From Arcuatula senhousia (taxonomy: Eukaryota; Mollusca; Bivalvia; Mytilida; Mytilidae), in the NCBI GenBank assembly GCA_963971305.1, contig OZ020303.1, positions 40,164,106 to 40,228,105 on the forward strand: 64,000 nt of DNA, in the 5' to 3' direction. The notes beneath the pieces are model-generated. The model ran no database searches. It was given only the letters and a program-made list of their open reading frames with translations, and was not told where the DNA came from. Numbering within the stretch: position 1 is the stretch's first letter; each line of letters opens with the position of its first letter. This document shows positions 52,781-63,669 of the stretch, piece by piece. Made by a program: the position numbers and the translations under genes.

Positions 52781-53506
52781 TTTTGGAATGAGCTTCACAT
52801 GGAAACGCTCATTTTAGAATCTATATGGATCATTAAATTCCGTGTTTGCCGCAAGCTCGAAATTTTAGGCCATAAGCCATCACGCTATGTCATAAGGTTT
52901 CCTTCGGCAACAACCATATCGTCGTTTTTCCGTCTATTGATTTTAGTTCGGAAACGAAACTTTACTGTTGTCACCACGGACAAAAAAGTAGGAATTTCTT
53001 AACAATATTTATAGATAAGTACGACAATATAGACTATAAAAGCAGTTTCTATCTCTACCTCTAAGATTCAACGAACAAACACTCAATATACTGAGAAACA
53101 TGTATTAAGTCTTATTGTTGATCAGCGCTAATCCTTCGGCAAAAATCGTCTCAATTGAGCTATGAAAATAAGAACAGAAAACAGAAAAATAATAATATAA
53201 GAAATATAGAAATATCATACTTTTCTTGCTCGTGGTGACCACAATAAAGATTTCGATTTCGAACTAAAATAAGTCGCAAAAAAGACGAAATATCATTTTG
53301 CTGGGGTAGTTAAAACATAGTGATAGCACTGGTTTACACATTTTCTTTAAAACTTACAACTTTACATCATATTATACCAAAAATACAACCTTATAAGGGA
53401 TACAAATGATATCTATCATGTCCATGTACGGTTTGTCTTGACAGTAAGTATTAAAAAAGATAGTTAATAATTTAAATTAAAGGTATATTGTTAAGGAGTG
53501 AATAAG
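52781..53506. other. No gene seen
   Basis: Spacer. GGTGACCACAATAAAGATTTCG near 53235 and TGTTGTCACCACGGAC near 52970 may be diverged inverted ends of one element. Confidence 0.35.
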
Positions 53507-53945
53507 TGAGTGAGTAGGTGTTTTACGCCCTTGCAACGTTAAAGGAGGATGATAAAATGAACATGAAATGATGGTGATTAATGAAATATGGAGGTGGAAT
53601 GGGAAACAAGGATCAGTAAATTTTAAAGAACCACAGGAAAAGGGGAGAGATACGCAGGGGCGGAAAATTTAGCATATGTGGTGCACTACTTGGCGGCCCA
53701 CAAAGAGGTCTTTTGCGTGCATGCAGCGTGACATTCTCCGCAAATGTTGGCCCATTATGATCGGCGGTCAGGGTTTCCGTATTGAAGACATGACAACCAC
53801 CGTGGACGTGGGCATCTCTATCATCCTCCTAGGGTACACACTTGGTCGCTCCGTGGGCTGAGCACTGACCCGACGTCAGAAACCCAAGACCCTTAGTCGC
53901 CTCTTACGACAAGCCAGGCTCTGTTGCGAGCCTATTCGCCTCCCG
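53507..53945 (+). repeat. Dispersed ~430-bp repeat, copy 2
   Basis: Same start (GTGAGTGAGTAGGTGTTTTA) and end (CTTACGACAAGCCAGGC, TTCGCCTCCCGGG) as the 16141 copy, without frame conservation. It abuts the inverted repeat at 53947. Confidence 0.75.
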
Positions 53946-53946
53946 G

Positions 53947-54060
53947 GCATATCAACATTTAGATATTGCAAATTGTCTGAAGTATAATATTAACATTATA
54001 TGATTAAGGAAACCTAACATTGTACTAAAGACAATTTGCAATATCTTAATGTTGATATGC
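53947..54060. mobile_element. MITE-like inverted repeat, 32-bp arms
   Basis: Arm 53947-53978 (CATATCAACATTTAGATATT..) pairs with 54029-54060 at 31 of 32 positions around a 50-base loop. Confidence 0.75.
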
Positions 54061-54526
54061 CACTCATCAAGAACTCATCTACTTCTTGTTTATCGAATAT
54101 TTTGAGACTCAGTCGACATAAGTCTTCCATTCTGATTGAACACCGCTATTCTAGTTGAAGCTAAAATCTCAATCTCAAGCTGAGAATTGTGTAGACACAA
54201 AAGTTTAACTACACATATGACACTTTCGAGCCGTTTTCTTTCAAAATTTATAGATTTATTTGCATTTTATTAAGCAATCAAAAACGAATCATTGGTGTTT
54301 TGTTTAGCGAAATGATGACAGTATTTCAGTTAAGATTATGACAAGAACAAGAGTTTATAAAACCAAAATACTCTATTGATATGAACATGATGTATAAAAC
54401 TTATATTACTCAAATTTAAGTCAACCCATTATCTTAGAAATATATATAATTATTATCTACATCAACACAAAGTGCAGTATTTTATTACGTGTTATATTTA
54501 GCTTCGAAACAAAAGAGTCCCGTGTA

Positions 54527-54945
54527 GGGCCCGGATGGCGAATAGGCCTGCATCAGAGCCTAGCTTGACGCGAAAGATGACTAAGGGTCTTGGAGATTCT
54601 GACGTCGGGTCAGTGCTAAGCCCACAGAGTGACCAAGTGTGTACCCTAGGTGGCTAAATAGGGTAGCCCCCGTCCGCTGGGGTTGTCAGGTCTATAATAC
54701 GGAAACCCTGACCGCCGACAATAGTGGGCCAACCGCTAAGTAGTGCCCTACATGGGCTAAATTTTCCATCCTTACCCATCTCTCCCCTTTTCCTGTGGTT
54801 CTTCAAAATTTACCGGTCCCCATCCCATATTTCATTTATCATCATCATTTCATGTTCATTTTATCATCCTTTTCATCTTTATCGCCTGTAAATAACCTAT
54901 ATTCCGTTGCACGGGCATAAAACACCAACTCACTCACTCACTCGA
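54527..54945 (-). repeat. Dispersed ~430-bp repeat, copy 3 (inverted)
   Basis: Opens GGCCCGGATGGCGAATAGGC on the plus strand and ends CACCAACTCACTCACTCACT, the reverse of copies 1 and 2. About 580 bp from copy 2. Confidence 0.75.
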
Positions 54946-55327
54946 AACAAAAGAGACAAAATATTAAAACTGAAAACTTATTTTGCAAATATTTATTTTC
55001 AGAATGATACAGTATTGATCGATGATAATAGACGAGGTAAAGTTTTCTCCAATTTATGTCAACCCATCATCCTAGAAATATATAATTATTACATGTATTA
55101 TATACAAATACACAAAGTCCAGACTACTTTTCAGTAAATGAAAAATATTTTACAGATATAAATTTTCAGAATGATACATTTCAAACATAAAGCATAATAT
55201 ACGAGCTAATATATGATCAAATACTAGTACAGTTTTATTTTAAAAAGCATGATAAGGCGACTATTTAGTAGGAATGACAATTTGCATACTAAGATACAGG
55301 TACTATACCCCCATCCCCATCCGAAAA
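54946..55327. other. No gene seen
   Basis: AT-rich spacer. CAACCCATCAT.CTAGAAATATATAATTATTA at about 55060 repeats 54424-54460, a short local duplication. Confidence 0.4.
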
Positions 55328-56556
55328 TCAAAATTGAGGTTTATTGTTTCTGGTGTTTTCCAGATAAATAACTTTCAGTTCCTTTTGATAACTCATTGAA
55401 GACCGCCTCCTGTTTTGCAGTTTCCGTCCTGTCATGTGAAACTGCAGGTAAACCCATGAATCCAAAACCTGATTCCAGCTAGCCATTGATAGACAAATTA
55501 CATCGACAATATGCAAATGCAACTGGTTGACAATGATTAAGAGCAAATAAAAGATATAATTATTTATAACTTTATTAGGACGCCTTAAATAAGGAGAAAT
55601 ATTGCAGAAATATGCTCTTGTGAAACCCATATTCAAGATTCTTCTGTTAAATGATAACATACTTAATAACGAGCACAGCTCGCAAGCGGGCACAAAGTGC
55701 CCGCTCGAGCGGAGAGCTCTACGGTATTGTTCACGCGAGAAATTTGCCTAATGCTGATATTGATTTTTCATGGTCCGGAAAGGCTCTCAAATTTTACAGG
55801 AACGGAGTGAATTTGAAAATAATTACCCATTTTGCTAGTCGCATTCCAAAAAATATCTATGTAATAATGTATAAAGAGAAACATATTCTGATGACGATGA
55901 GTTGCTTCATTTTTTTGTAGTCACCAAATTTAATCGATTGTTTCTTGCTTTTCTATTTAACGTTCAATCGCCCCAAGCATCTCGTCCCAAATTGAACGTT
56001 CTAGAAAATGAACCAAAACAAAAATAACTACGATGATTTCAAATCTTATTTGACTGCATCGATTCGAAATAAAATCTTTTTTATTCGTTCATTAAACAAT
56101 GTTAACAATTGCACTAAACATGTTAACATTACATTTATTTTACAGGATTATGCTGTGCTCGCATTTAGGTAATGCCTATTTCATATTATACTCGTATAGA
56201 TTTATCACCAAAAACTCAAATCAACATTAAACATCACATGAAATTAGAGAAATCTGTGAGCTAGACTTTGAATTTGATAATAACTCACCAAAAATAGTGT
56301 CCAACAAACAGTAAAGGTCAGAAATACGCCTACCAATACTGGCACGACTGGCTTATTTCTCTGTTATCTACGCAGTGAAATACAAGAACTTCTTTCCGGT
56401 TGGCTTTTCGGAGCGTCCAGGACTTTTATGGGGCTTAGCGTTAACATGGCTGTTGCTAATATGGTAACAAATCCGATTTCGACGAACAAGAAAGAAATTA
56501 CATAATCTTCTGTTCTATGCCCGAAAAAAATAAAAAAGCACAAAGAAGTTGGAACA
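55328..56556 (-). pseudogene. EP4-like pseudogene B (partial exon 1 + exon 2, inverted)
   Basis: Minus strand. Exon 1 remnant 56556-56289 covers ECL2 to TM6: CFFIFFGHRTEDYVISFLFV, IGFVTILATAM, an in-frame stop, then LVGVFLTFTVCWTLFL and a donor GTGAGT. The conserved ECL2 Trp is Leu. Exon 2 remnant about 55560-55328 reads LIIVNQ, then SMASWNQVLDSWVYLQFHMT; the acceptor AG is lost and DPWVY is DSWVY. TM1-TM4 are missing: the homology stops where Penelope-like tail sequence begins (56575). Closest to gene 3, with which it shares Ser at the TM7 Arg position. Confidence 0.85.
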
Positions 56557-56574
56557 TGGAAAACATATTTGCCG

Positions 56575-56885
56575 ATTTCTACACGAAATTTTGCGGGAGA
56601 AACATATCATGCGCTCATAGACAGATGAGTGCGGTTGTTGGTTTGTCATAGGGCTTTGTTATGTCTTCCTTTACCGAATTTGACACACTGAATTGACAAT
56701 ACGCAGCGCGACGAGTGTGCTATATCAAGCAAGAACTTCTCTGCCAGAGCACCTGAGTTCATTTCTGTTCGGTTGATATTTTGTTTTTTTAAATGTTTTG
56801 CGTCTCGTTCGTGTTTCCTGGTTTTGTTGTCGCCCTTTTGGACTTTTGACACTCGTATGGCCGTTTGGTGCCTCTTTACTTCTTT
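56575..56885 (+). repeat. Penelope-like element 3' end
   Basis: Contains CATAGACAGATGAGTGCGGTTG, GTCTTCCTTTACCGAATTTG (shared with 39220-39300 reversed) and the tail phrases TTCTGTTCGGTTGAT and TTTGACACTCGTATG. Its left edge truncates pseudogene B. Confidence 0.65.
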
Positions 56886-57179
56886 GAAATTTGAAATAAA
56901 AAGGCAGGATGGCAAAAATCCAGAAATAAAAAAGCAGGACAGTGCTTTGAATAATAAAAAAGTCATGATGGTATAGTTTTGGTTGAAAATTTAGTATTAG
57001 CTTTAAAAATAAAAACAAAATTGGCGCACACAGAAAAAAATCCAGGCTCAGGTTTTTCCGATGATAAAAAGACAGGACGAATAAAATATCCATAGCCCCC
57101 CTTAAAAATCAAATGGTTGCATATGTACATGTCGATGCCGTGTTGTGTTGCGTGTTTATATCATCAATGCATAGGAATT
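56886..57179. other. Repeat debris
   Basis: GGCAGGATGGCAAAAATCC, AAGCAGGACAG and a CCCCCCTTAAAAATCAAATGGTTGC end (about 57090) related to the small MITE at 17957. Both strands have open frames but no recognisable protein. Confidence 0.4.
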
Positions 57180-57370
57180 TGTTTAAAAAAAGTTAATAAC
57201 AAAATTACCGAACCTGGAGGATCAATCGCAATGTCCAAGAGAAAAGACAAAACATAAAATACATACAGGAAAAATTATAAATTGCAATGCAATGGTCCTG
57301 ACTTGGTTCAGGCATTTCAAATGAATTGGTAGGTTTAACCAGTTTTATTGCAGGCATAACCTTCGTCTAT
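57180..57370 (+). repeat. Dispersed repeat (AATGGTCCTGACTTG), copy 3
   Basis: Most similar to the 49015 copy (GGAGGATCAATCGCAATGTCC, AAGAGAAAAGACA). Confidence 0.6.
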
Positions 57371-57852
57371 CATTGCGATCTTATTACATATACTAAAACT
57401 TTCAATTCATCAGATGAGGAAGGAAATAACAACTTAATAAATAGATAAATGCTACGATTTCACGGTTGTCGTATGTCTATTTTTTTAAAATGTTATATTT
57501 TTCATAATAATGGAATGTAAAAGTTTCATTTTACAAACATATTGAGCAAATAGACCAAAAGGGCTATTCAAGAGATTTTGTAAAATTTATGCATACAACA
57601 CTTCAGTATATTTTTGTTTGTGCACTTGTGGTTCATTTGCATTTTTTCATGTCAACAGAGAAGTAATACAGTTCTCGGAGAGAATGTGATTTAGGAATAA
57701 AACCACGTATTTAATTGGGGAAAATTATATGGTGAATCTAGAGTGATTTGAAAATCAGAAAAATGACATTTTGATCTTTAACAAGTTCGATACAGTTGTG
57801 TGTTTTTATTATAGATGTTAAACATGTATTTGTTTCCCATAATTGTTAAACT

Positions 57853-59571
57853 ATGAACATTCTAAATGTAACATCAATTTTGTTCTTATCAGACAATTTC
57901 GAAAATGAAACCGACCTCTACAATTCAACGCATGGAACATCACGGCGCCCTATATTGTCGATTTTATCGTTTACTTTTGGTACTGTTGGGAATATTCTTG
58001 CTATCGGTGTTTTGTTTGCGACTAGAAAAAAACACAAGTGGCCAATGTTCTATAAATTTGTGTTTATGCTGACAATTACGGATTTATTTGGGATGGTTTC
58101 AATTTCTCCGATTGTTTTTGCATTCTATCAAGGAGTTGTCAACCTTCAAAATAACACGAAGCTGTGTAACTATATGGCCGTGCTACTTCTTTTTGCAGGT
58201 TTAAGCACAAATTTTCTAGTAGCAATAATGGCAATAGATCGGTATTTGCTAATTATACACCCACTACTTCATTTTAAAATAAGGAGGAATAAAAACATAA
58301 CCATTAAAGTGGTAGCTGTAATCTGGATTATGTGTTTAATAATTTCATCTCTTCCGATGTTAGGACTCGGTGAATATGTCGTACACCACCCGGGATCTTG
58401 GTGCTTTTTCAACTTTTTCGGAAAAAGTTTTGAAGACGGGGTTTTTACATTCTTATTCGTTGGAATAGGATTTGCTACGATTCTTGTAACAGCAATGGCG
58501 ACGTTTTGCTCAATTGTTGGTTTAGTCCTTTCAAAACGAAAATTAGACAGGAGCGGTAGTATAACACGGACACACTCAAAGAGAAGATTGAAAAGGAACG
58601 TAACGACCATCATGATACTGACTGGGGTATTTCTAACTTTTACAATCTGCTGGACGCCATTTTTGGTAAGTGTTCGTAAATCATGTGTATGTAATTGTAT
58701 ACAACAGCCACGTAAAATTAAGGTTAAAATATTAAAGGACAAAAAGACCAGTACGTTTGGTAATTTAATCAAAAGGTAAAATACCAAAGCGGTTAAAATA
58801 ACGGTTTATTTTGTTGTGCTGTACATATATCCTGCGTATTTGAATAAAATAAAAACAAAAAAATATTGAAGGAAAAGTACGTACTCAAACTCAGTTGTTT
58901 ATTCATGCGGTTCTCATTCATGTTTACTCGTTTTGTTTTTGCCTTTTCGGACATTTGGATGCCCATTGGTACTGCATTGCCTTTCCCGCTTAAAAGTCAC
59001 CATTGAGAATTGTTTGTTCAGGGTTCATAGATATGGAATTTCGTTCAAGCAAGTATTTTATTCACAAATCTAATTAAAATAAGATCTTGAATTAAAAAAA
59101 AATTTGTCCACAACGTTTCCTCAATTGTGGGACAGTAGTGGACAATATTCAAGATCTAGTTTGAATGAGATAACATCTTTTGAAAAAAAAAACCAAAAAA
59201 CCAAAAAACCCAAAAACTCCATGTTATATAGACATCTGCCATCATAAGTAACAGAAAATAGCAAAATCATCATAGTAAAAGATTTGGGGGTTCATACTCA
59301 TTAAGTGGGTTATTTCCGACCTCAAATGAAAAACTAATTATGAACTGTATATGACTTCTTTCAGGTAAGGATCATAATCAACCAGATACAAAGAAACCCA
59401 ACAAATACCAATGCTGACTTGATTACTCTTTCTTTGGCCTGTTGGAACCAGGTCTTAGACCCATGGGTGTACCTGCTATTTAGAATGATGACGAAATTGT
59501 GTAAGCGGAAGCGTTTATGCAAATTAAGAACTCGAGTGTCAACTCATATCCAAATGCAAAGTATTACCTAG
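57853..59571 (+). CDS. PTGER4-like: EP4-like prostanoid receptor, gene 3 (two exons, divergent TM7)
   Basis: Third receptor, 339 residues. Exon 1 is 57853-58665 (CCATTTTTG|GTAAGT), exon 2 is 59365-59571 (acceptor CTTCTTTCAG), phase 0. N-glycosylation sites at N5, N18, N24. DRY 129-131, C105/C184, loop signature GLGEYVVHHPGSWCF, TM6 CWTP, TM7 TLSLACWNQVLDPWVYLLFR. S294 replaces the conserved TM7 Arg. The cytoplasmic tail is only about 28 residues after LLFR and rich in Lys/Arg/Cys, against about 80 in genes 1 and 2. No frame break, so it is probably a working gene with altered ligand preference; an early-stage relic cannot be excluded. Confidence 0.9.
58890..58990 (+). repeat. Penelope-like tail fragment in gene 3 intron
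   Basis: TCATGTTTACTCGTTTTGTT, TTTTCGGACATTTGGATGCC match the tail at 915-1085 in diverged form. Confidence 0.5.
59066..59172. mobile_element. Foldback element with GTCCACAACGTTTCC arms, copy 2
   Basis: AAATCTAATTAAAATAAGATCTT and its near-complement AAGATCTAGTTTGAATGAGAT flank GTCCACAACG and AGTAGTGGAC. It is a shorter, more diverged relative of 48405-48555, here in the intron of gene 3. Confidence 0.6.
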
Positions 59572-59607
59572 TCGTTATGAAAACGAACGTTTAATCAAAT
59601 CTCCCTT

Positions 59608-59639
59608 CTAATACTATGGAATACATTCCATAGTATTAG
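59608..59639. repeat. Perfect 15-bp palindrome in gene 3 3' UTR
   Basis: CTAATACTATGGAAT and its exact complement are separated by two bases, 36 bases after the stop codon. Confidence 0.8.
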
Positions 59640-59853
59640 AAATGACATGTTACCATGGCACCAATGCTAAAAACGAGCATTATTTTCGAGGTTCTATGCA
59701 ACATCACAAGCTACAGAATTGAAATCAGCAAAATATGTGACATGTCATGTCACATTTATAACGGAAACACATTGGTCCTAAGGAAGAATCGGTTAAAAAA
59801 AATTTGTTTTTTCCTTTTGCGTTTGAAAAGTATGGAGTCGAGTAGCAACACAC

Positions 59854-59859
59854 AATAAA
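59854..59859 (+). promoter_or_regulatory. Polyadenylation signal, gene 3
   Basis: AATAAA about 285 bases after the stop codon of EP4-like gene 3. Confidence 0.4.
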
Positions 59860-62469
59860 ATTGAACTAGTTCCATAATAGTAATTTAAATTTACTGTAAA
59901 GTCAGTTTTGTTTTGTTTTGTTCTGATTTTGATGTTGCTATGTCTTTGCCGTCGCAACACTTTGAGTCATTACGCTTTTTCACATGTTTGTCTTGACGGA
60001 GTTCCGTCAAGTTTTTTTTCTAAAACCATAGGTATGAGAAAGATTTGACAGGATGGTGAAGCATGACAAACTTTACACCCGAAGTGGTGTTTGTAATACC
60101 TATCTATATGAGATGCCTTAGCACTTGTTTCCCGTTTTTACATGATAAGGACATGATGTATGATACTTAATCTAGTATGTTATTGATAAAAATCAAAATT
60201 TTAACAAAGTTCAAGGCTAGACAATAAATTTTGCTTCGCCCGACACGCGTTTTGTTTAGTCAGAGGAACTATAATCTGAAGGTAACCTTTTTATGAGTCA
60301 ATTTTTCAATACATCTGCGCTTGACTTGGTATTTTTGCATTTTATTTTGTTAATATAAGGACACCTGACTCTGAAAATATTTGCTCATTAAAAATCTAAT
60401 TTTATTGCCTTAAATATCAAATAATGTTGATATCTTTCATATAAAACTAAGATAAAGATAGGTCACCAGGCTTGTTTTTCCCATATAAGGGTTCAAAATT
60501 TGACTAAATTACAATGGCTATTAAAGGAAAGGATTTATGAAATGCTTAAAGTCACTGCTCAAGAAAAAATCTTACATTACAAATTTGATTTTATTAGATC
60601 AGAATTAATATTATTAAGCAAACTTTGAAATAAGAGTGAAAAAATAGGGGGTCACCAGCTTCGTTTTGAATCTGCCTGTAGAATCCTTGTATTTTGACGG
60701 TCATATTTTATACGGATTACCTCCCTTGATATTTTCAAAACAATAATTTATAAGGTAAATAGTCATATCTCTGTTTAAAAAATATTTTTATATGTTAAAT
60801 ATTTCTTTGATTAACTCTTTTATTCTTTTTGTTATGTATTTATTGATATGCTAGCATTTTCTTTGCATATTTAGATGTGCTTGGTCACATGACACCTGTC
60901 CTCATTAACCTTAAACTGTGTTTTATTTTCCTTTTTGCAATTTTGTACCCGTCAAATAATGTATGTAAAGTAATTGAACAAAGCTTACAATTTCATTTGA
61001 GTTTCAATTCATTTCATTTTTTTTAGGAAATATTAAAAAAAAGTTGTTTCTTTGGACAAGCATTAAAACGATTTTTTAATTTACATGTTCATGTTATAGG
61101 CAATAAAACATGAACAAAAAATGTGAAGGAGAATACAATTTGAGAGATTTATGCTGAAACTTGCAATTGGCATGTTTGGTTGAACATTTTAGTATCCACT
61201 TCTGAAAATAAACTTTCATAGTGTTTGTTTTGATAGACAATAAATCTGTTTAAATCTCTGTAGATAAAATATTTTATTAAATAAACATCTATTATAAAAC
61301 TTCTAATGAAATAGGTCTTGAAATAAAAAGAAAAACGTCAAGCATTATCAGCTAAAATGATAGAGTTGTCCCCCCTTGCCCTGCTCTTACTTTAGTTTAT
61401 TTGTCATGAATTATAAATGCTTATATTAATAATATATTTTTTGCTATTGAATGATATATTAATTCCCTCTGCCTCTAATGGGCATATTAAAAAAAAAACG
61501 GTTCTGTTCTGTTCTGTTCTGTTTGTACAAAACGCGTTGGTCAGTGATCTGAAAACAAATAAGAAATCATCTAACTACCAAAGAAAGACTGCTTTTTGGA
61601 GTATACAATCATGACAATGGCAACGAAGTTGTTAAAAAAATGTGCGGGGAAAAGTTAATATGGGGGGGAAAATGTGTATAAGTTATCACAAGCTAGTTTT
61701 TCCCCTATGAGATATACTCATTTTACCACAGGGGAAAGATCCAGTTTGGATGGTGTAATGTTTGACGTGTCATAACTAAGACACATTTTCGTGGTTCGAT
61801 CCTCGCCGGGGGTGAAAGATTTATGAATTAATTTCCTGACTATCTCTTGACAACACTTGCAAAAATGGTCCCGAGGAACGATGCTGGTCCTTCAGAGTCA
61901 CGTAAAATTGTTGTCGCGACTATGGAAAGATACTTTTAGGAGTTATATTAGAGTAGACTCAATCGAGGCATCTACATAGGCCGGATTGGTCAACTCGAGA
62001 GGGGATAAAATAAGCATCAAGCCTGTTTCCCTGAAATAACTTAAAAAAAAGTTGAAACTAAACACAATATGGAATGGGACTATGCATTACCACTCTACCT
62101 TCATTATGATAAAAGATTGGAAACAAATTTCATCCCAAAAGATTTAGCATTGATTTATTTCTTCCGGATTACGTTCTGCGAATTTTTTCAATAAATGTTT
62201 ATAAGTAAAACATAAAAGTTCGAAATATTTTGAATGTTGAACCAGAACCTGGTGTTAAATTTACATTTTTAATGGTGAATGTTAAACGTAGAAACTTGAA
62301 TTATTTTGACTGGTCTTTTACAACCAAACGCAATCTGCAATGAAGACTCAAGTCGAAAAAATAGTAATCTAAGGGTTTTCTCCACTCCAGGTATCTTGGT
62401 TTTAATCTGGGTTCCGTTTCGGAATTATTTGGTTTTGTTGTATGCTCTTAATGTGTTTGACATTTTTTA
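59860..62469. other. No gene seen
   Basis: AT-rich with a short TTCTG run (about 61502-61520), a tRNA-like B-box word (GGTTCGATCCTC at about 61794) that may mark an old SINE, and the dispersed repeat at 61945-62060 related to 46095-46240. Confidence 0.4.
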
Positions 62470-62485
62470 TCTTTTTTCCTAGAGC

Positions 62486-62530
62486 ACCTTTGATCAGTCT
62501 TGAATAAAAAGACAAAACGAGTGTCAAGCA
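62486..62530 (+). ncRNA. Degenerate hammerhead-ribozyme-like motif 1
   Basis: TTTGATCAGTCTTGAATAAA followed by AAGACAAAACGAGTGTC. The layout is that of hammerhead motifs carried by Penelope-like elements and retrozymes, but CTGATGA and GAAA are both altered, so it is presumably inactive. Confidence 0.35.
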
Positions 62531-62689
62531 AAGTAAAGTATTTTGCCTAAAGCATTGTTGCAGTTTTATTAGTAACAGCATGCGATTGTTGGCGCTGTTG
62601 TTGCGTTAACTCGCTCCGGTATCAATACTTTCATGTTGATCTTAGTCCCGTTTCGGAGTTATTTGGTTAGTTATTTATTTTGTTATTGC

Positions 62690-63115
62690 TTTACTCCCAA
62701 GTGGCGTGATAACGGCATGGTGATGAAATCGAGGAAAGGGGACACAAGACCAATAGAGGAGAGGAGATTTTGACCGCCACTGTAAAAAGAACTGATGGGT
62801 ATGGACAGGCAATCAAGTTTCCTACGTGCCCTACTCTTACCGAGACCTGCAGCAGTGTTCTTTAACGTGCAAGGAACGTGACATTTTTCCGGACATTATG
62901 CACCACTTTTCGGCCAGGTTTTAATTCTGCATAATAGCTTGAATTCCAAGGCATGCAGCCATGATGATACGGTCTGTCCCATTCAACCACCTGGGGCACA
63001 CATCCAAGTCGCTTTGTGGGCAAGCGGCCTGACCCGATAGCAGTTTTTTAAAGCGCTTTATAGTGGACTTTTACCGACAAGCTTAGCGCTGCTGCGGTCC
63101 TATTCACCGCACATG
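62690..63115 (+). repeat. Diverged relative of GC-richer dispersed repeats
   Basis: Phrases TTCTTTAACGTGCAAGG, CACCTGGGGCACACATCC and CCTATTCACCGCA suggest the same broad kind of element as the 16141 repeat, but the match is weak. Confidence 0.35.
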
Positions 63116-63167
63116 TTATTTGGTGTTATATTTATATTCATATTGTGTTTTGTATTCTCGTCCTTTG

Positions 63168-63222
63168 GGTTAGAGCGCCTCTGATGAGGCTTGAATTGAC
63201 GAAATGCACGCCAGGCGTTGTG
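63168..63222 (+). ncRNA. Hammerhead-ribozyme-like motif 2
   Basis: CTGATGA at 63181-63187 and GACGAAA at 63198-63204 frame a short stem II. TGC/GCG can form stem III, and GTT sits at the cleavage-site position. Stem II has a mismatch, so activity is doubtful. Penelope-like elements are known to carry such motifs in their terminal repeats. Confidence 0.45.
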
Positions 63223-63289
63223 AAATTAGCGTTTAGAACTCCGTAGTAGTTTTTTTTTATTTGTAACAACACGTGATTGTTAGTGATTG

Positions 63290-63636
63290 TGGTTTGGTTT
63301 TAATACCCGAGTCAGCCTGTAGTTGGATGTTCTTCAAAATGATAGGGCAGGTAGAAATTGATATGTGGATTACTTCACCCTTACCAGGATGTTTTCAATA
63401 TCTGTTCCTGTTTTTGCTTAAAAACTGCAATCATTCACTTGTTCCATTTATAGCCATTATGGCGAAACGGGCAAACATAATTTGTACCGCCTATGCCAAT
63501 AAACAAGTGTATCGCGTTTCGTTACCATTAGATTTATGGTTTTAGAAGAGTTAAGCGTTTGATAGAGTTTACAGACGGACTCAAAGTGATAGCTATAGCT
63601 CACCTCACCCTACGGGTTAGGTCAGGTGAGCTAAAA
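63290..63636 (+). mobile_element. Family 1 variant, 3' part (copy 6)
   Basis: Resembles 10840-11186: GGGCAGGTAGA, TTTTGCTTAAAAACTGCAAT, ATAGCCATTATGGCG. It ends in a hairpin at 63597-63632 with the apex ACCC-TAC-GGGT and then AAAA. Core repeats and microsatellite are lost. Confidence 0.65.
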
Positions 63637-63669
63637 GACGTTAAATTGACTATGGAGGAAGACTTTCAA

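Noticed and set aside
55651..55920. 89-codon plus-strand frame starting in a hairpin-rich GC patch (GAGCACAGCTCGCAAGCGGGC)
   Set aside because: No recognisable domain; the patch looks like the end of a short repeat.
56646..57093. Minus-strand frames with many Arg/Lys near the Penelope-like tail
   Set aside because: They overlap known non-coding tail sequence that is repeated at three other places.
58269..58787. 172-codon minus-strand frame over EP4-like gene 3
   Set aside because: Shadow of the receptor exon on the other strand; no recognisable protein.
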